Shown here one piece after another: positions 1 to 5,523 of a DNA stretch of 5,925 bases. Under the pieces are notes generated by a model that saw only the letters and a list, made by a program, of their open reading frames with translations, had not been told where the DNA came from and ran no database searches. The stretch comes from an uncultured Bacillota bacterium (GTDB lineage Bacteria; Bacillota; Clostridia; Oscillospirales; Oscillospiraceae), in NCBI GenBank assembly GCA_937890735.1, contig CALACZ010000056.1, forward strand, positions 1-5,925, in the 5' to 3' direction. A program made the position numbers and the translations under genes. The stretch's first letter is position 1; every line of letters starts with the position of its first letter.

Positions 1-83
1 GCGTTTACTACCTGATCTTCAGCGGCTTGCTGACGCTCGCGCTCGGCGCGCTGGAGCGGAAGCTCGACTATTTTAAGGCGTAA
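1..83 (+). CDS. Amino-acid ABC transporter permease, C-terminal fragment (cut by window edge)
   Basis: This is the last 26 codons of a gene that begins before the window; the reading frame starts at base 3 and stops with TAA at 81-83. The visible protein is a hydrophobic stretch (VYYLIFSGLLTLALGALERK) followed by a charged end, LDYFKA. That pattern, a last membrane helix followed by an 'LERKL'-type amphipathic tail, is the usual C-terminus of HisM/GlnP-type amino-acid permeases. The assignment is supported by the polar-amino-acid ATPase that starts 12 bases after the stop codon. Both genes are probably in one transcript, and the stop codon lies inside the ATPase gene's Shine-Dalgarno region. 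Too little is visible to infer substrate or total length. Confidence 0.75.
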   Translation, partial: VYYLIFSGLLTLALGALERKLDYFKA

Positions 84-95
84 GGAGGAAGGAAT

Positions 96-890
96 ATGTC
101 TGTACTGGAGGTCCGCGACCTGCACAAGCAGTTTGACCGCAACACGCAGGTGCTGCGCGGCGTGAGCTTTTCGCTGGAAAAGGGCGAATGCGTCGCCATC
201 ATCGGCTCGTCCGGCAGCGGCAAAACGACGCTCCTGCGCTGCCTGAACTTTTTGGAAACGCCCGATAAGGGGCAGATCCTCGTAAACGGCGAGATGCTCT
301 TTGATGCCGCCGACCCCGCCACGCGGCGCGAATCCGAAATTCGCACCAAGCGGCTGCATTTCGGGCTGGTGTTTCAGAATTTCAACCTCTTCCCGCAGTA
401 TACGGCGCTGGAAAACGTGATGCTCGCCAGCGAGCTGCTGGCAAAGGCGCAGCCGGATTTCAAGCAGAACAAAAAAGCGATCCTGGCGCAGCTGCGCGCG
501 CACGCCGAAGAGCTTCTGACGCAGGTGGGGCTGAAGGACAAGATGTCCCTCTACCCGCACCAGCTCTCCGGCGGGCAGCAGCAGCGCGTCGCCATCGCGC
601 GGGCGCTGGCGCTGAAGCCGGACGTTCTGTGCTTCGATGAGCCGACGAGCGCGCTCGACCCGGAGCTGACGGGCGAGGTGCTGCGCGTCATCCGCGCGCT
701 TGCCGACCAGCACATGACGATGATCGTCGTCACGCACGAGATGGCATTCGCCCGCGACGTCGCCGACCGCGCGATCTTTATGGACGGCGGCGTGATCGTG
801 GAGCAGGGACCGGCGCGCGACGTCATCGAGCATCCGCAGAACGCACGCACGCAGCAGTTCCTGGCAAGCTACAATCAGAACGCGCTCTGA
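96..890 (+). CDS. Amino-acid ABC transporter ATP-binding protein (first transporter)
   Basis: 264-residue cytoplasmic ATPase that would power the permease encoded just upstream. All ABC ATPase motifs are present: Walker A GSSGSGKT at residues 37-44, Q-loop Gln94 in VFQNFNLFP, signature LSGGQ at 157-161, Walker B VLCFDEP at 177-183, D-loop SALD at 185-188 and the switch His214 in VVTHEM. The FQNFNLFP and THEMAFARDVADR segments are typical of the GlnQ/HisP polar-amino-acid group. The ATG at 96 is preceded by AAGGAGG at 82-88 with 7-nt spacing, so the start is secure. Residues 66-86 hold a short charged insertion before the Q-loop, common in this group. No binding-protein gene for this system is visible; it may lie upstream of the window. 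A terminator follows directly. The substrate cannot be read from the sequence. Confidence 0.95.
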   Translation: MSVLEVRDLHKQFDRNTQVLRGVSFSLEKGECVAIIGSSGSGKTTLLRCLNFLETPDKGQILVNGEMLFDAADPATRRESEIRTKRLHFGLVFQNFNLFPQYTALENVMLASELLAKAQPDFKQNKKAILAQLRAHAEELLTQVGLKDKMSLYPHQLSGGQQQRVAIARALALKPDVLCFDEPTSALDPELTGEVLRVIRALADQHMTMIVVTHEMAFARDVADRAIFMDGGVIVEQGPARDVIEHPQNARTQQFLASYNQNAL

Positions 891-912
891 ATATTCATAT
901 TTTAATGAATAT
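891..912 (+). other. Small AT-rich hairpin competing with the terminator
   Basis: ATATTCAT (891-898) is the exact reverse complement of ATGAATAT (905-912), with a 6-nt loop, and starts on the base after the ATPase stop codon. Its 3' arm is also part of the 5' arm of the larger terminator stem (904-919), so the two structures exclude one another. ATATTCAT occurs again at 934-941. This is seen in the sequence; any regulatory role is inference, and the 8-bp stem is weak because it is nearly all A-T. Confidence 0.4.
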
Positions 913-946
913 ATGCAAATGTGAATTTTGCATATATTCATTTTTT
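904..946 (+). terminator. Intrinsic terminator after the first ABC transporter operon
   Basis: A perfect 16-bp stem pairs 904-919 (AATGAATATATGCAAA) with 927-942 around a 7-nt loop, and six T residues follow at 941-946. It lies 13 bases after the ATPase stop codon, where an operon end is expected. The stem is unusually AT-rich for a terminator in a GC-rich genome. There is no T-tract on the opposite strand, so it is oriented for + strand transcription. Confidence 0.75.
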
Positions 947-951
947 ATTCC

Positions 952-1026
952 GCATTTTTGCGAAATTCCGCTGATTTTGTGCAAATCGACTGCATTATTT
1001 TTGAGAAATCGCAGATCGTTGTGCAA
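952..1026 (+). repeat. Imperfect tandem direct repeat upstream of the binding-protein promoter
   Basis: Two units with a period of about 40 nt: 952-984 and 992-1026. Each starts GCATT, continues with TTTG and GAAAT, then CGC(T/A)GAT, and ends TGTGCAA. They differ by short indels and a few substitutions. The second unit ends about 18 nt upstream of the predicted -35 box. Such a pair could be an operator for a dimeric or cooperative regulator, or a decayed duplication. The function is unproven. Confidence 0.4.
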
Positions 1027-1044
1027 TATTTTTCAAATTAGGGG

Positions 1045-1073
1045 TTGATTTTTATTCATCCTATGTGTATACT
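1045..1073 (+). promoter_or_regulatory. Sigma-A-type promoter of the second ABC transporter operon
   Basis: The -35 box TTGATT (1045-1050) and -10 box TATACT (1068-1073) are separated by the optimal 17 nt. A/T-rich sequence at 1026-1040 sits just upstream, where an UP element would lie. Transcription would start near 1080, giving a leader of about 50 nt before the lipoprotein ATG at 1129. The match to the consensus, the spacing and the position after a terminator make this the best promoter in the window. Confidence 0.75.
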
Positions 1074-1114
1074 TAGGACCATAAAGAACGCCCCACGACA
1101 GAGGGCAGATCAAA

Positions 1115-1120
1115 TGGAGG
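1115..1120 (+). promoter_or_regulatory. Ribosome binding site that fixes the lipoprotein start
   Basis: TGGAGG ends 8 nt before the ATG at 1129. It selects that codon over the in-frame TTG at 1045, which lies in the -35 box, the in-frame ATG at 1063, which lies upstream of the predicted transcription start, and the in-frame ATG at 1114, whose codon touches this same Shine-Dalgarno sequence. Confidence 0.8.
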
Positions 1121-1128
1121 AAAAGAAA

Positions 1129-2070
1129 ATGAAAAAACTGCTTGCGATCCTGCTGTGCCTGTGCATGGTACTGAGCCTGGCGGCTTGCGCCGGCAAGTCC
1201 ACCACCACCGAGACCCCCGCGGCTGACGAGACACCCGCCGCGACCGAGACCCCCGCGGCTGACGAAGCCCCGGCTGCCGACGACGCTTCCGCGGATGCTG
1301 CGGATACCGCCGCTTCCGCCATCCCCACCGTTGTGGAAGGCAAGCTGACCGTTGCCACGTCTCCGGACTTCGCTCCGTATGAGTTCTACGCCATCGACGA
1401 AAACGGCGATCCGCAGCTCGCGGGCTTTGACCCGGCGCTGGCGCAGTACATTGCCGATTACCTCGGTCTGGAGCTTGAGATCATCCCGATGGACTTTGAC
1501 GGCGTGCTGGCTGAGCTGGCAAACGGCACGGTCGATCTTGGCATGGCGGGTCTGTCCCCCGATCCCGAGCGTGCCGACGCGATGGACTTCTCCGACATCT
1601 ACTACCTCGGCGGTCAGTCCTTCGTGTGCCTGCAGGCGAACGCCGACAAGTTCCCCGATCTGGCTGCTACCAACGACGCTTCCCTCTCCATCGGCGCGCA
1701 GACCGGTTCGATCCAGGTCGGTCTGGCTGAGGAAAACAGCCCCGACGCCGACATCGTTCTGCTGACCAAGGTCACCGACATCATCGCCGAACTCATCAGC
1801 GGCAAGCTGGACGGCGCTTACATCGAGACCGCCGTCGCCGAGAGCTACGCCAAGAACTATCCCGAGCTGTGCGTGGCACTGGATGTTCCCTATGACGTCG
1901 CCGGTTCTGCGATCGGCGTGAGCAAGGGCAACAGTGAGCTGCTCGCAGGCGTCAACGAAGCCATCGCCGCAGCGCTGGCGGACGGCAGCATGGACAACTT
2001 CGTCGCCGAGGCGAACGAGCTTGCCAGCGGCAGCGTCTACGAAGGTCTGCTTGACAACTACGAAGGCTAA
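1129..2070 (+). CDS. Amino-acid ABC transporter substrate-binding lipoprotein (SBP_bac_3 type)
   Basis: 313-residue extracytoplasmic binding protein, anchored to the membrane as a lipoprotein, that delivers ligand to the permease encoded next. Residues 1-19 form a signal peptide (MKK, a hydrophobic core, then the lipobox LAAC at 17-20), with Cys20 as the predicted lipidated residue. Residues 21-65 are a low-complexity linker of TETPAADE-like repeats. The ligand-binding core starts near residue 70 (GKLTVATSPDFAPYEF) and carries the family landmarks GFDPALAQYIADYLG (99-113), LANGTVDLGMAG (130-141) and PERADAMDFSDIYY (146-159). Arg148 sits where family members bind the ligand alpha-carboxylate. 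Where many members have Asp for the alpha-amino group, this protein has Glu232 (AYIETAVAE). The chosen ATG has a TGGAGG site 8 nt upstream; an open frame extends further upstream but overlaps the promoter. The ligand is probably a polar amino acid or derivative, but it cannot be specified. Confidence 0.93.
   Translation: MKKLLAILLCLCMVLSLAACAGKSTTTETPAADETPAATETPAADEAPAADDASADAADTAASAIPTVVEGKLTVATSPDFAPYEFYAIDENGDPQLAGFDPALAQYIADYLGLELEIIPMDFDGVLAELANGTVDLGMAGLSPDPERADAMDFSDIYYLGGQSFVCLQANADKFPDLAATNDASLSIGAQTGSIQVGLAEENSPDADIVLLTKVTDIIAELISGKLDGAYIETAVAESYAKNYPELCVALDVPYDVAGSAIGVSKGNSELLAGVNEAIAAALADGSMDNFVAEANELASGSVYEGLLDNYEG
1207..1265 (+). repeat. Exact 23-nt direct repeat inside the lipoprotein linker
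   Basis: Bases 1207-1229 recur without change at 1243-1265, a 36-nt (12-codon) offset. They encode successive TETPAADE units of the linker. Near-perfect in-frame repetition suggests expansion by replication slippage, with length changes in multiples of three tolerated. Confidence 0.8.
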
Positions 2071-2092
2071 GCTGTAAACTGATAGTAATTGA

Positions 2093-2123
2093 CCCGATCC
2101 TCCCCGCTGGGGAGGATTTCGGG
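2093..2123 (+). other. Strong intercistronic hairpin between the binding-protein and permease genes
   Basis: TCCTCCCC (2098-2105) pairs perfectly with GGGGAGGA (2109-2116) across a 3-nt loop. After a 2-nt bulge the stem continues with CCCGA (2093-2097) against TCGGG (2119-2123), 13 bp in total. No T-tract follows, so it is not a standard terminator. In binding-protein-dependent operons, hairpins here often protect the upstream mRNA or cause partial termination, so the binding protein is made in excess over membrane components. That role is inferred for this site. It ends 23 nt before the permease ATG. Confidence 0.7.
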
Positions 2124-2146
2124 CTATACGAGAAAGGGGAAAACCG

Positions 2147-3028
2147 ATGCTTTCCGCTGTAAAATTTGAAAAAGTATTCCGCTATATGGACCTGTTCTGG
2201 CAGGGCGTGGCGTGCACCGTCTCGCTCTCCGCGCTCACGGTCATCTTCGGCTTCATTCTGGCGCTGATCCTCGCCGTGGCGCGTCTGTCCGACCTGAATG
2301 TGTTCCGCTTTTTATCTACGGATACGCAGCGGAAGCTGCAAAACCGGGAGGGCTTCTGGTACGCCCTGAGCCGCTTTAACCCCATCAAGTTCCTCGCCAC
2401 GGCGTATGTGGAGCTGTTCCGCGCCACGCCGATGCTGGTGCAGCTGTTCGTCATCTACTACGTCGTATTCGCAAATGTGAGCGTGCTGCCGGGCTTCAAG
2501 CTCTTCGGCTTCATCCGCTTTGACCGTTTCTTCCCCGGCGTTGTGGCGCTGGCGCTCAACTCCGGCGCGTACCTGTCCGAGATCATCCGTTCCGGCATCC
2601 AGTCCATCGACGGCGGGCAGACCGAAGCCGCCCGCAGTCTGGGCATGAGCCAGCTCAAAACGATGCGCTTCATCATCCTGCCGCAGGCGATCAAAAACAT
2701 CCTGCCCGCCATCGCCAACGAGTTCGTCACCATCATCAAGGAGTCGTCCATCTGCTACACCATCGGCGTGCAGGACATCATGAGCGCCGTCGCCGCCGTG
2801 AAGGGCGCGACGTTCGTCATCGCCGAGCCGCTGGTCATCGCCACGGCGCTGTACTTCTGCCTGACGTTCCCGACGTCCAAGATCATCGCGCACTTTGAAA
2901 AGAAAATGAGCGCGGGCGACCGCCGTAATGGCAATACACACCAGCGTGAGCGCAAGCGCAAGCTGGGCTTTGCCGGTGCAGGTGCACAGCCCGTCCCCAT
3001 GATCCCGACCGAGGAGGAGACGAAATGA
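2147..3028 (+). CDS. Amino-acid ABC transporter permease (HisM/GlnP type)
   Basis: 293-residue inner-membrane subunit that forms the translocation path, probably as a homodimer because only one permease gene is present. Predicted helices include about 20-46, 83-109, 128-146, 182-200 and 222-243. Family landmarks are YVELFRATPMLVQLF (87-101), NSGAYLSEIIRSGI (138-151) and the cytoplasmic EAA loop EAARSLGMSQLKTMRFIILP (160-179), which contacts the ATPase. The ATG has AAAGGGGA at 2133-2140, 6 nt away. The protein is longer than the usual 215-230 residues for two reasons: a polar insertion of about 30 residues between the first two helices (48-80) and a charged tail of about 40 residues (254-293) with RERKRK and a final EEETK. 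The last codons overlap the ATPase Shine-Dalgarno sequence, and the stop overlaps its start. Confidence 0.93.
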   Translation: MLSAVKFEKVFRYMDLFWQGVACTVSLSALTVIFGFILALILAVARLSDLNVFRFLSTDTQRKLQNREGFWYALSRFNPIKFLATAYVELFRATPMLVQLFVIYYVVFANVSVLPGFKLFGFIRFDRFFPGVVALALNSGAYLSEIIRSGIQSIDGGQTEAARSLGMSQLKTMRFIILPQAIKNILPAIANEFVTIIKESSICYTIGVQDIMSAVAAVKGATFVIAEPLVIATALYFCLTFPTSKIIAHFEKKMSAGDRRNGNTHQRERKRKLGFAGAGAQPVPMIPTEEETK

Positions 3029-3795
3029 GCCAGAAGCTGATTGAGGTCAAGGACCTGAAAAAATACTATAACCGCGGCGCGATCAAGGCGCTCGACGGCG
3101 TGAGCGTGGACATCGACCGCGGCGACGTGATGGTTGTCATCGGTCCGTCCGGCAGCGGCAAATCGACGTTTTTGCGCTCGCTCAACCTGCTGGAGCAGCC
3201 CACCGGCGGCAGCATCCTCTTTGACGGTGTGGACATCACCAAAAAGCGCGAAAAGGGCGCGGACGGCAAGCTGCACAAGCTGAACATCGACCAGCACCGT
3301 CAGAAAATGGGCATGGTGTTCCAGCACTTCAACCTCTTCCCGCATATGACGATCCTCGACAATATGATCCTCGCGCCCGTGCAGGTCAAGCACATGGACA
3401 AAGCCGCCGCGGAGCAGAAGGCGCTGACGCTGCTGGCGCGCGTCGGACTTTCCGACCGCGCCGACGCCTACCCCATCCAGCTCTCCGGCGGGCAGAAGCA
3501 GCGTGTTGCCATCGTGCGCGCCCTGATGATGGAGCCCGAGGTCATGCTCTTTGACGAGCCGACGAGCGCGCTCGACCCCGAAATGGTCGGCGAGGTGCTG
3601 GAGGTCATGAAGGAGCTGGCGCTGGGCGGCATGACGATGGTCGTGGTCACGCACGAGATGGGCTTTGCCAAAGAGGTCGGCAACCGCGTGCTCTTCATGG
3701 CGGACGGCAAGCTGGTCGAACAGGGCTCGCCCGCGGACATCTTCGACCACCCGCAGAGCGAACGGCTTCAAGATTTCCTTGCCAAGGTTCTGTAA
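3025..3795 (+). CDS. Amino-acid ABC transporter ATP-binding protein (second transporter)
   Basis: 256-residue ATPase that drives the importer formed with the two preceding gene products. Motifs: Walker A GPSGSGKS at 40-47, Q-loop Gln100 in VFQHFNLFP, signature LSGGQ at 153-157, Walker B VMLFDEP at 173-179, D-loop SALD at 181-184 and switch His210 in VVTHEM. Residues 73-93 form a lysine-rich, charged insertion before the Q-loop. The usual RVAIARAL after the signature reads RVAIVRAL here (Val164), a conservative difference. The ATG overlaps the permease TGA as ATGA, and its Shine-Dalgarno sequence GAGGAGGAG (3011-3019) lies within the permease coding region, so the two genes are probably translationally coupled. 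It resembles the ATPase at 96-890 throughout, so the two are paralogues. A terminator lies 20 bases after the stop. Confidence 0.96.
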   Translation: MSQKLIEVKDLKKYYNRGAIKALDGVSVDIDRGDVMVVIGPSGSGKSTFLRSLNLLEQPTGGSILFDGVDITKKREKGADGKLHKLNIDQHRQKMGMVFQHFNLFPHMTILDNMILAPVQVKHMDKAAAEQKALTLLARVGLSDRADAYPIQLSGGQKQRVAIVRALMMEPEVMLFDEPTSALDPEMVGEVLEVMKELALGGMTMVVVTHEMGFAKEVGNRVLFMADGKLVEQGSPADIFDHPQSERLQDFLAKVL

Positions 3796-3805
3796 TTTTT
3801 ATAAT
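3779..3805 (+). promoter_or_regulatory. Possible promoter for the M20 hydrolase gene
   Basis: A perfect -10 hexamer TATAAT lies at 3800-3805, with TTGCCA at 3779-3784 as a possible -35 box, separated by only 15 nt. Transcription would begin near 3812, just ahead of the terminator hairpin at 3815. The short spacer and the position across the end of the ATPase gene make this uncertain. Confidence 0.35.
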
Positions 3806-3814
3806 TTACGTCAA

Positions 3815-3851
3815 AAGGCGTCTGCGCATGGGCGCGGACGCCTTCTTTTTT
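3815..3851 (+). terminator. Intrinsic terminator of the second ABC transporter operon
   Basis: AAGGCGTCTGCGC (3815-3827) pairs with GCGCGGACGCCTT (3832-3844) in a 13-bp stem with one G-U pair and a 4-nt ATGG loop. A C and six T residues (3846-3851) follow. It is GC-rich with a proper T-tract, as expected for a strong terminator. The Shine-Dalgarno sequence of the next gene begins on the following base. Confidence 0.9.
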
Positions 3852-3857
3852 GGAGGG
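3852..3857 (+). promoter_or_regulatory. Ribosome binding site of the M20 hydrolase gene
   Basis: GGAGGG, 4-5 nt before the ATG at 3862 and directly after the terminator T-tract. It selects ATG 3862 over an in-frame TTG at 3850 that overlaps the T-tract and this site. Confidence 0.75.
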
Positions 3858-3861
3858 CACT

Positions 3862-5307
3862 ATGGACAAGCAGACTTTATTTTCGTATCTCGACAAAAAC
3901 GCCGCCGTTTTCACGCAGCTCAGTGACGACATCTGGGACAACCCCGAGCTGTCGCTGCGCGAATACGGCTCGATGGAGCGCTACTGCGCGGCGCTGAAGC
4001 AGCTCGGATTCACCGTCGAGACCGGCATCGCGGGCGTGCCGACGGCATTTTCCGGCACGTTCGGCTCTGGAAAGCCCGTCATTGGCATTCTGGGTGAATA
4101 TGACGCGCTGGACAGCCTCTCGCAGGAGGCGGGCGCGCTGGAGCGCAGGGAATGCGTCCCCGGCGGCGCGGGGCACGGCTGCGGGCACAATCTGCTCGGC
4201 GCGGGTTCGCTGGCGGCGGCTGCCGCAGTCAAGCACGCGCTCGAACAGCTCCCGGACGGCAGCGGCACGGTCATTTTTTACGGCTGCCCCGGTGAAGAGG
4301 GCGGCGCGGGCAAGGCGTTCATGGCACGCGAGGGCGTGTTCCAAACGCTCGACGCGGCGCTCACCTGGCATCCCGAGGACGTGAACGAGGTCGTCACCGG
4401 CAGCTGCCTCGCCTCCTATCAGGTGGAGTATAAATTCACCGGCGTCGCCGCGCACGCGGCGGGCTGTCCGTACATGGGGCGCAGCGCGCTGGACGCGGCG
4501 GAGCTGATGAACGTAGGCGCGCAGTTCCTGCGCGAGCACATCCCGCCCCATCACGGGGTGCACTACGCCATCACCGACGCGGGCGGGCTGTCACCCAACG
4601 TTGTGCAGCCGCGCGCGCAGGTGCTGTATCTGCTCCGCGCAGACAATGTGCCGAATATCCTCAAGCTCGCCGAGCGTGTGGACCGCATCGCCCAGGGCGC
4701 GGCAATGATGACCGACACCACCGTCACCCGCCGCTTCATCGACGGCACGGCGGACACGCTGCCGAACGAGACGCTGGAAAAGCTGGCATACGAGAACTTT
4801 TCTGCCATCAAGCTGCCCAGCTACACGCCGGAGGAGCGCGAGTTTGCCGAACAGCTCTCCAAAACGTACGAAAAGCCGAAGCTCCCCGGCTTTGCCACGC
4901 CGCACGACAGGAAGATCGCGCGCTTTGTGCGCGAGCAGACGCAGGATAATACCTGCGCGCTCAATGAATTTCTCATGCCGCTGTATCACTCAAACGCCAT
5001 TGAGCCGAGCTCGACCGACGTCGGCGACGTGAGCCGCCAGACCCCCACCGTCCAGATCCATGCCGCCACCATCCCCAACGGCACGCCCGCGCACAGCTGG
5101 CAGGAGGTGAGCTGCGGCAAGTCGGGCATCGCGCACAAGGGAATGCTGCTGGCAGCCAAAGTCCTCGCCGCCACGGCGTGGGATCTGTTCACAAAGCCCG
5201 CGATCCTAAAACAGGCGCAGGAAGAATTTCAGGCATTCGGCAGCACCTACACCTGCCCCATCCCAAAGGATGCAAAGCCCGTCATAGCGGGAGAGAGTAT
5301 TGACTAA
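3862..5307 (+). CDS. abgB: M20-family metallo-amidohydrolase, AbgB-like (p-aminobenzoyl-glutamate hydrolase subunit B-like)
   Basis: 481-residue cytoplasmic zinc/manganese-type hydrolase. From memory, E. coli AbgB has the same length and shares GKPVI.(L)GEYDAL, GHGCGHNLLG, FYGCPGEEGG, ALTWHPE, STDVGDVS, IAHKGMLLAAK and the C-terminal CPIPK. Expected metal ligands are Cys107 and His109 (GCGH), Glu145/Glu146 (GEEGG, with the catalytic base), His170 (WHPE) and His425 (IAHKG). His198 in AAHAA belongs to the inserted dimerisation domain, roughly residues 188-300. All are present, so the enzyme should be active. M20D enzymes release amino acids from N-acyl or N-aroyl conjugates. In E. coli AbgB acts with AbgA and the transporter AbgT; neither is visible here, so the substrate may differ. 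ATG 3862 is chosen for its GGAGGG site. The gene sits behind a terminator and may have its own promoter. No terminator with a T-tract follows. Confidence 0.9.
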   Translation: MDKQTLFSYLDKNAAVFTQLSDDIWDNPELSLREYGSMERYCAALKQLGFTVETGIAGVPTAFSGTFGSGKPVIGILGEYDALDSLSQEAGALERRECVPGGAGHGCGHNLLGAGSLAAAAAVKHALEQLPDGSGTVIFYGCPGEEGGAGKAFMAREGVFQTLDAALTWHPEDVNEVVTGSCLASYQVEYKFTGVAAHAAGCPYMGRSALDAAELMNVGAQFLREHIPPHHGVHYAITDAGGLSPNVVQPRAQVLYLLRADNVPNILKLAERVDRIAQGAAMMTDTTVTRRFIDGTADTLPNETLEKLAYENFSAIKLPSYTPEEREFAEQLSKTYEKPKLPGFATPHDRKIARFVREQTQDNTCALNEFLMPLYHSNAIEPSSTDVGDVSRQTPTVQIHAATIPNGTPAHSWQEVSCGKSGIAHKGMLLAAKVLAATAWDLFTKPAILKQAQEEFQAFGSTYTCPIPKDAKPVIAGESID

Positions 5308-5328
5308 CCAGACCTCCCTTGGACTTTT

Positions 5329-5413
5329 GCGCACCCATGCCTTCCCCATGTGGGGAAGGTGGCTCGCGCAGCGAGACGGATGAGGAGAAGGGTGGTACGT
5401 TCTGAGATGCTGC
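5329..5413 (+). repeat. Palindromic repeat unit 1 (forward)
   Basis: Flank GCGCACCCATGCC, then CCTTCCCCA (5340-5348) paired with TGGGGAAGG (5351-5359), linker TGG, then CTCGC (5363-5367) paired with GCGAG (5371-5375) around triloop GCA, then the tail ACGGATGAGG. The similarity to unit 4 continues through GAAGGGT and TTCTGAG to about 5412. Confidence 0.8.
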
Positions 5414-5422
5414 CACATTTCG

Positions 5423-5511
5423 GCGCACCAAAGCCTCCCCTTGGTGACCAAGGGGAGGTGGCACGGCGAAGCCGTGACGGAAGGGATGAGAAGGTGTACG
5501 TTTTGCAGCAC
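5423..5511 (+). repeat. Palindromic repeat unit 2 (forward)
   Basis: GCGCACC flank, then a perfect 11-bp stem CCTCCCCTTGG (5434-5444) with 5448-5458 around loop TGA. The second stem CACGGC (5462-5467) pairs with GCCGTG (5471-5476) around triloop GAA. The tail ACGGAAGGGATGAGAA differs from unit 1 by an AAGG insertion shared with unit 3. Confidence 0.85.
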
Positions 5512-5523
5512 AAACGCAGGGGC

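Noticed and set aside
1045..1128. An upstream in-frame TTG start for the binding protein, adding 28 residues
   Set aside because: The TTG is the first part of the -35 box, so most of this stretch is promoter, and the extra residues would place charged sequence ahead of a classic lipoprotein signal peptide. ATG 1129 has a good ribosome binding site.
1074..1128. Riboswitch or T-box leader for the importer operon
   Set aside because: The predicted leader is only about 50 nt, with no terminator and no recognisable T-box or aptamer motif.
3486..3525. Damaged signature motif in the second ATPase because RVAIARAL reads RVAIVRAL
   Set aside because: The LSGGQ signature, Walker A and B and the switch His are intact, and Ala to Val here is conservative.
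2312..3771. Long open frames on the minus strand opposite the permease and second ATPase
   Set aside because: They are His/Asp/Arg/Val-rich antisense frames produced by GC-rich codon use, with no family motifs, and they lie opposite genes with unmistakable conserved motifs.
3850..3861. An upstream in-frame TTG start for the M20 hydrolase
   Set aside because: It overlaps the terminator T-tract and the Shine-Dalgarno sequence; ATG 3862 gives 481 residues, the length I recall for AbgB.
3877..4563. A long minus-strand open frame opposite the M20 hydrolase
   Set aside because: Arg/Ala-rich composition without motifs; the + strand frame contains the full set of M20 metal ligands.
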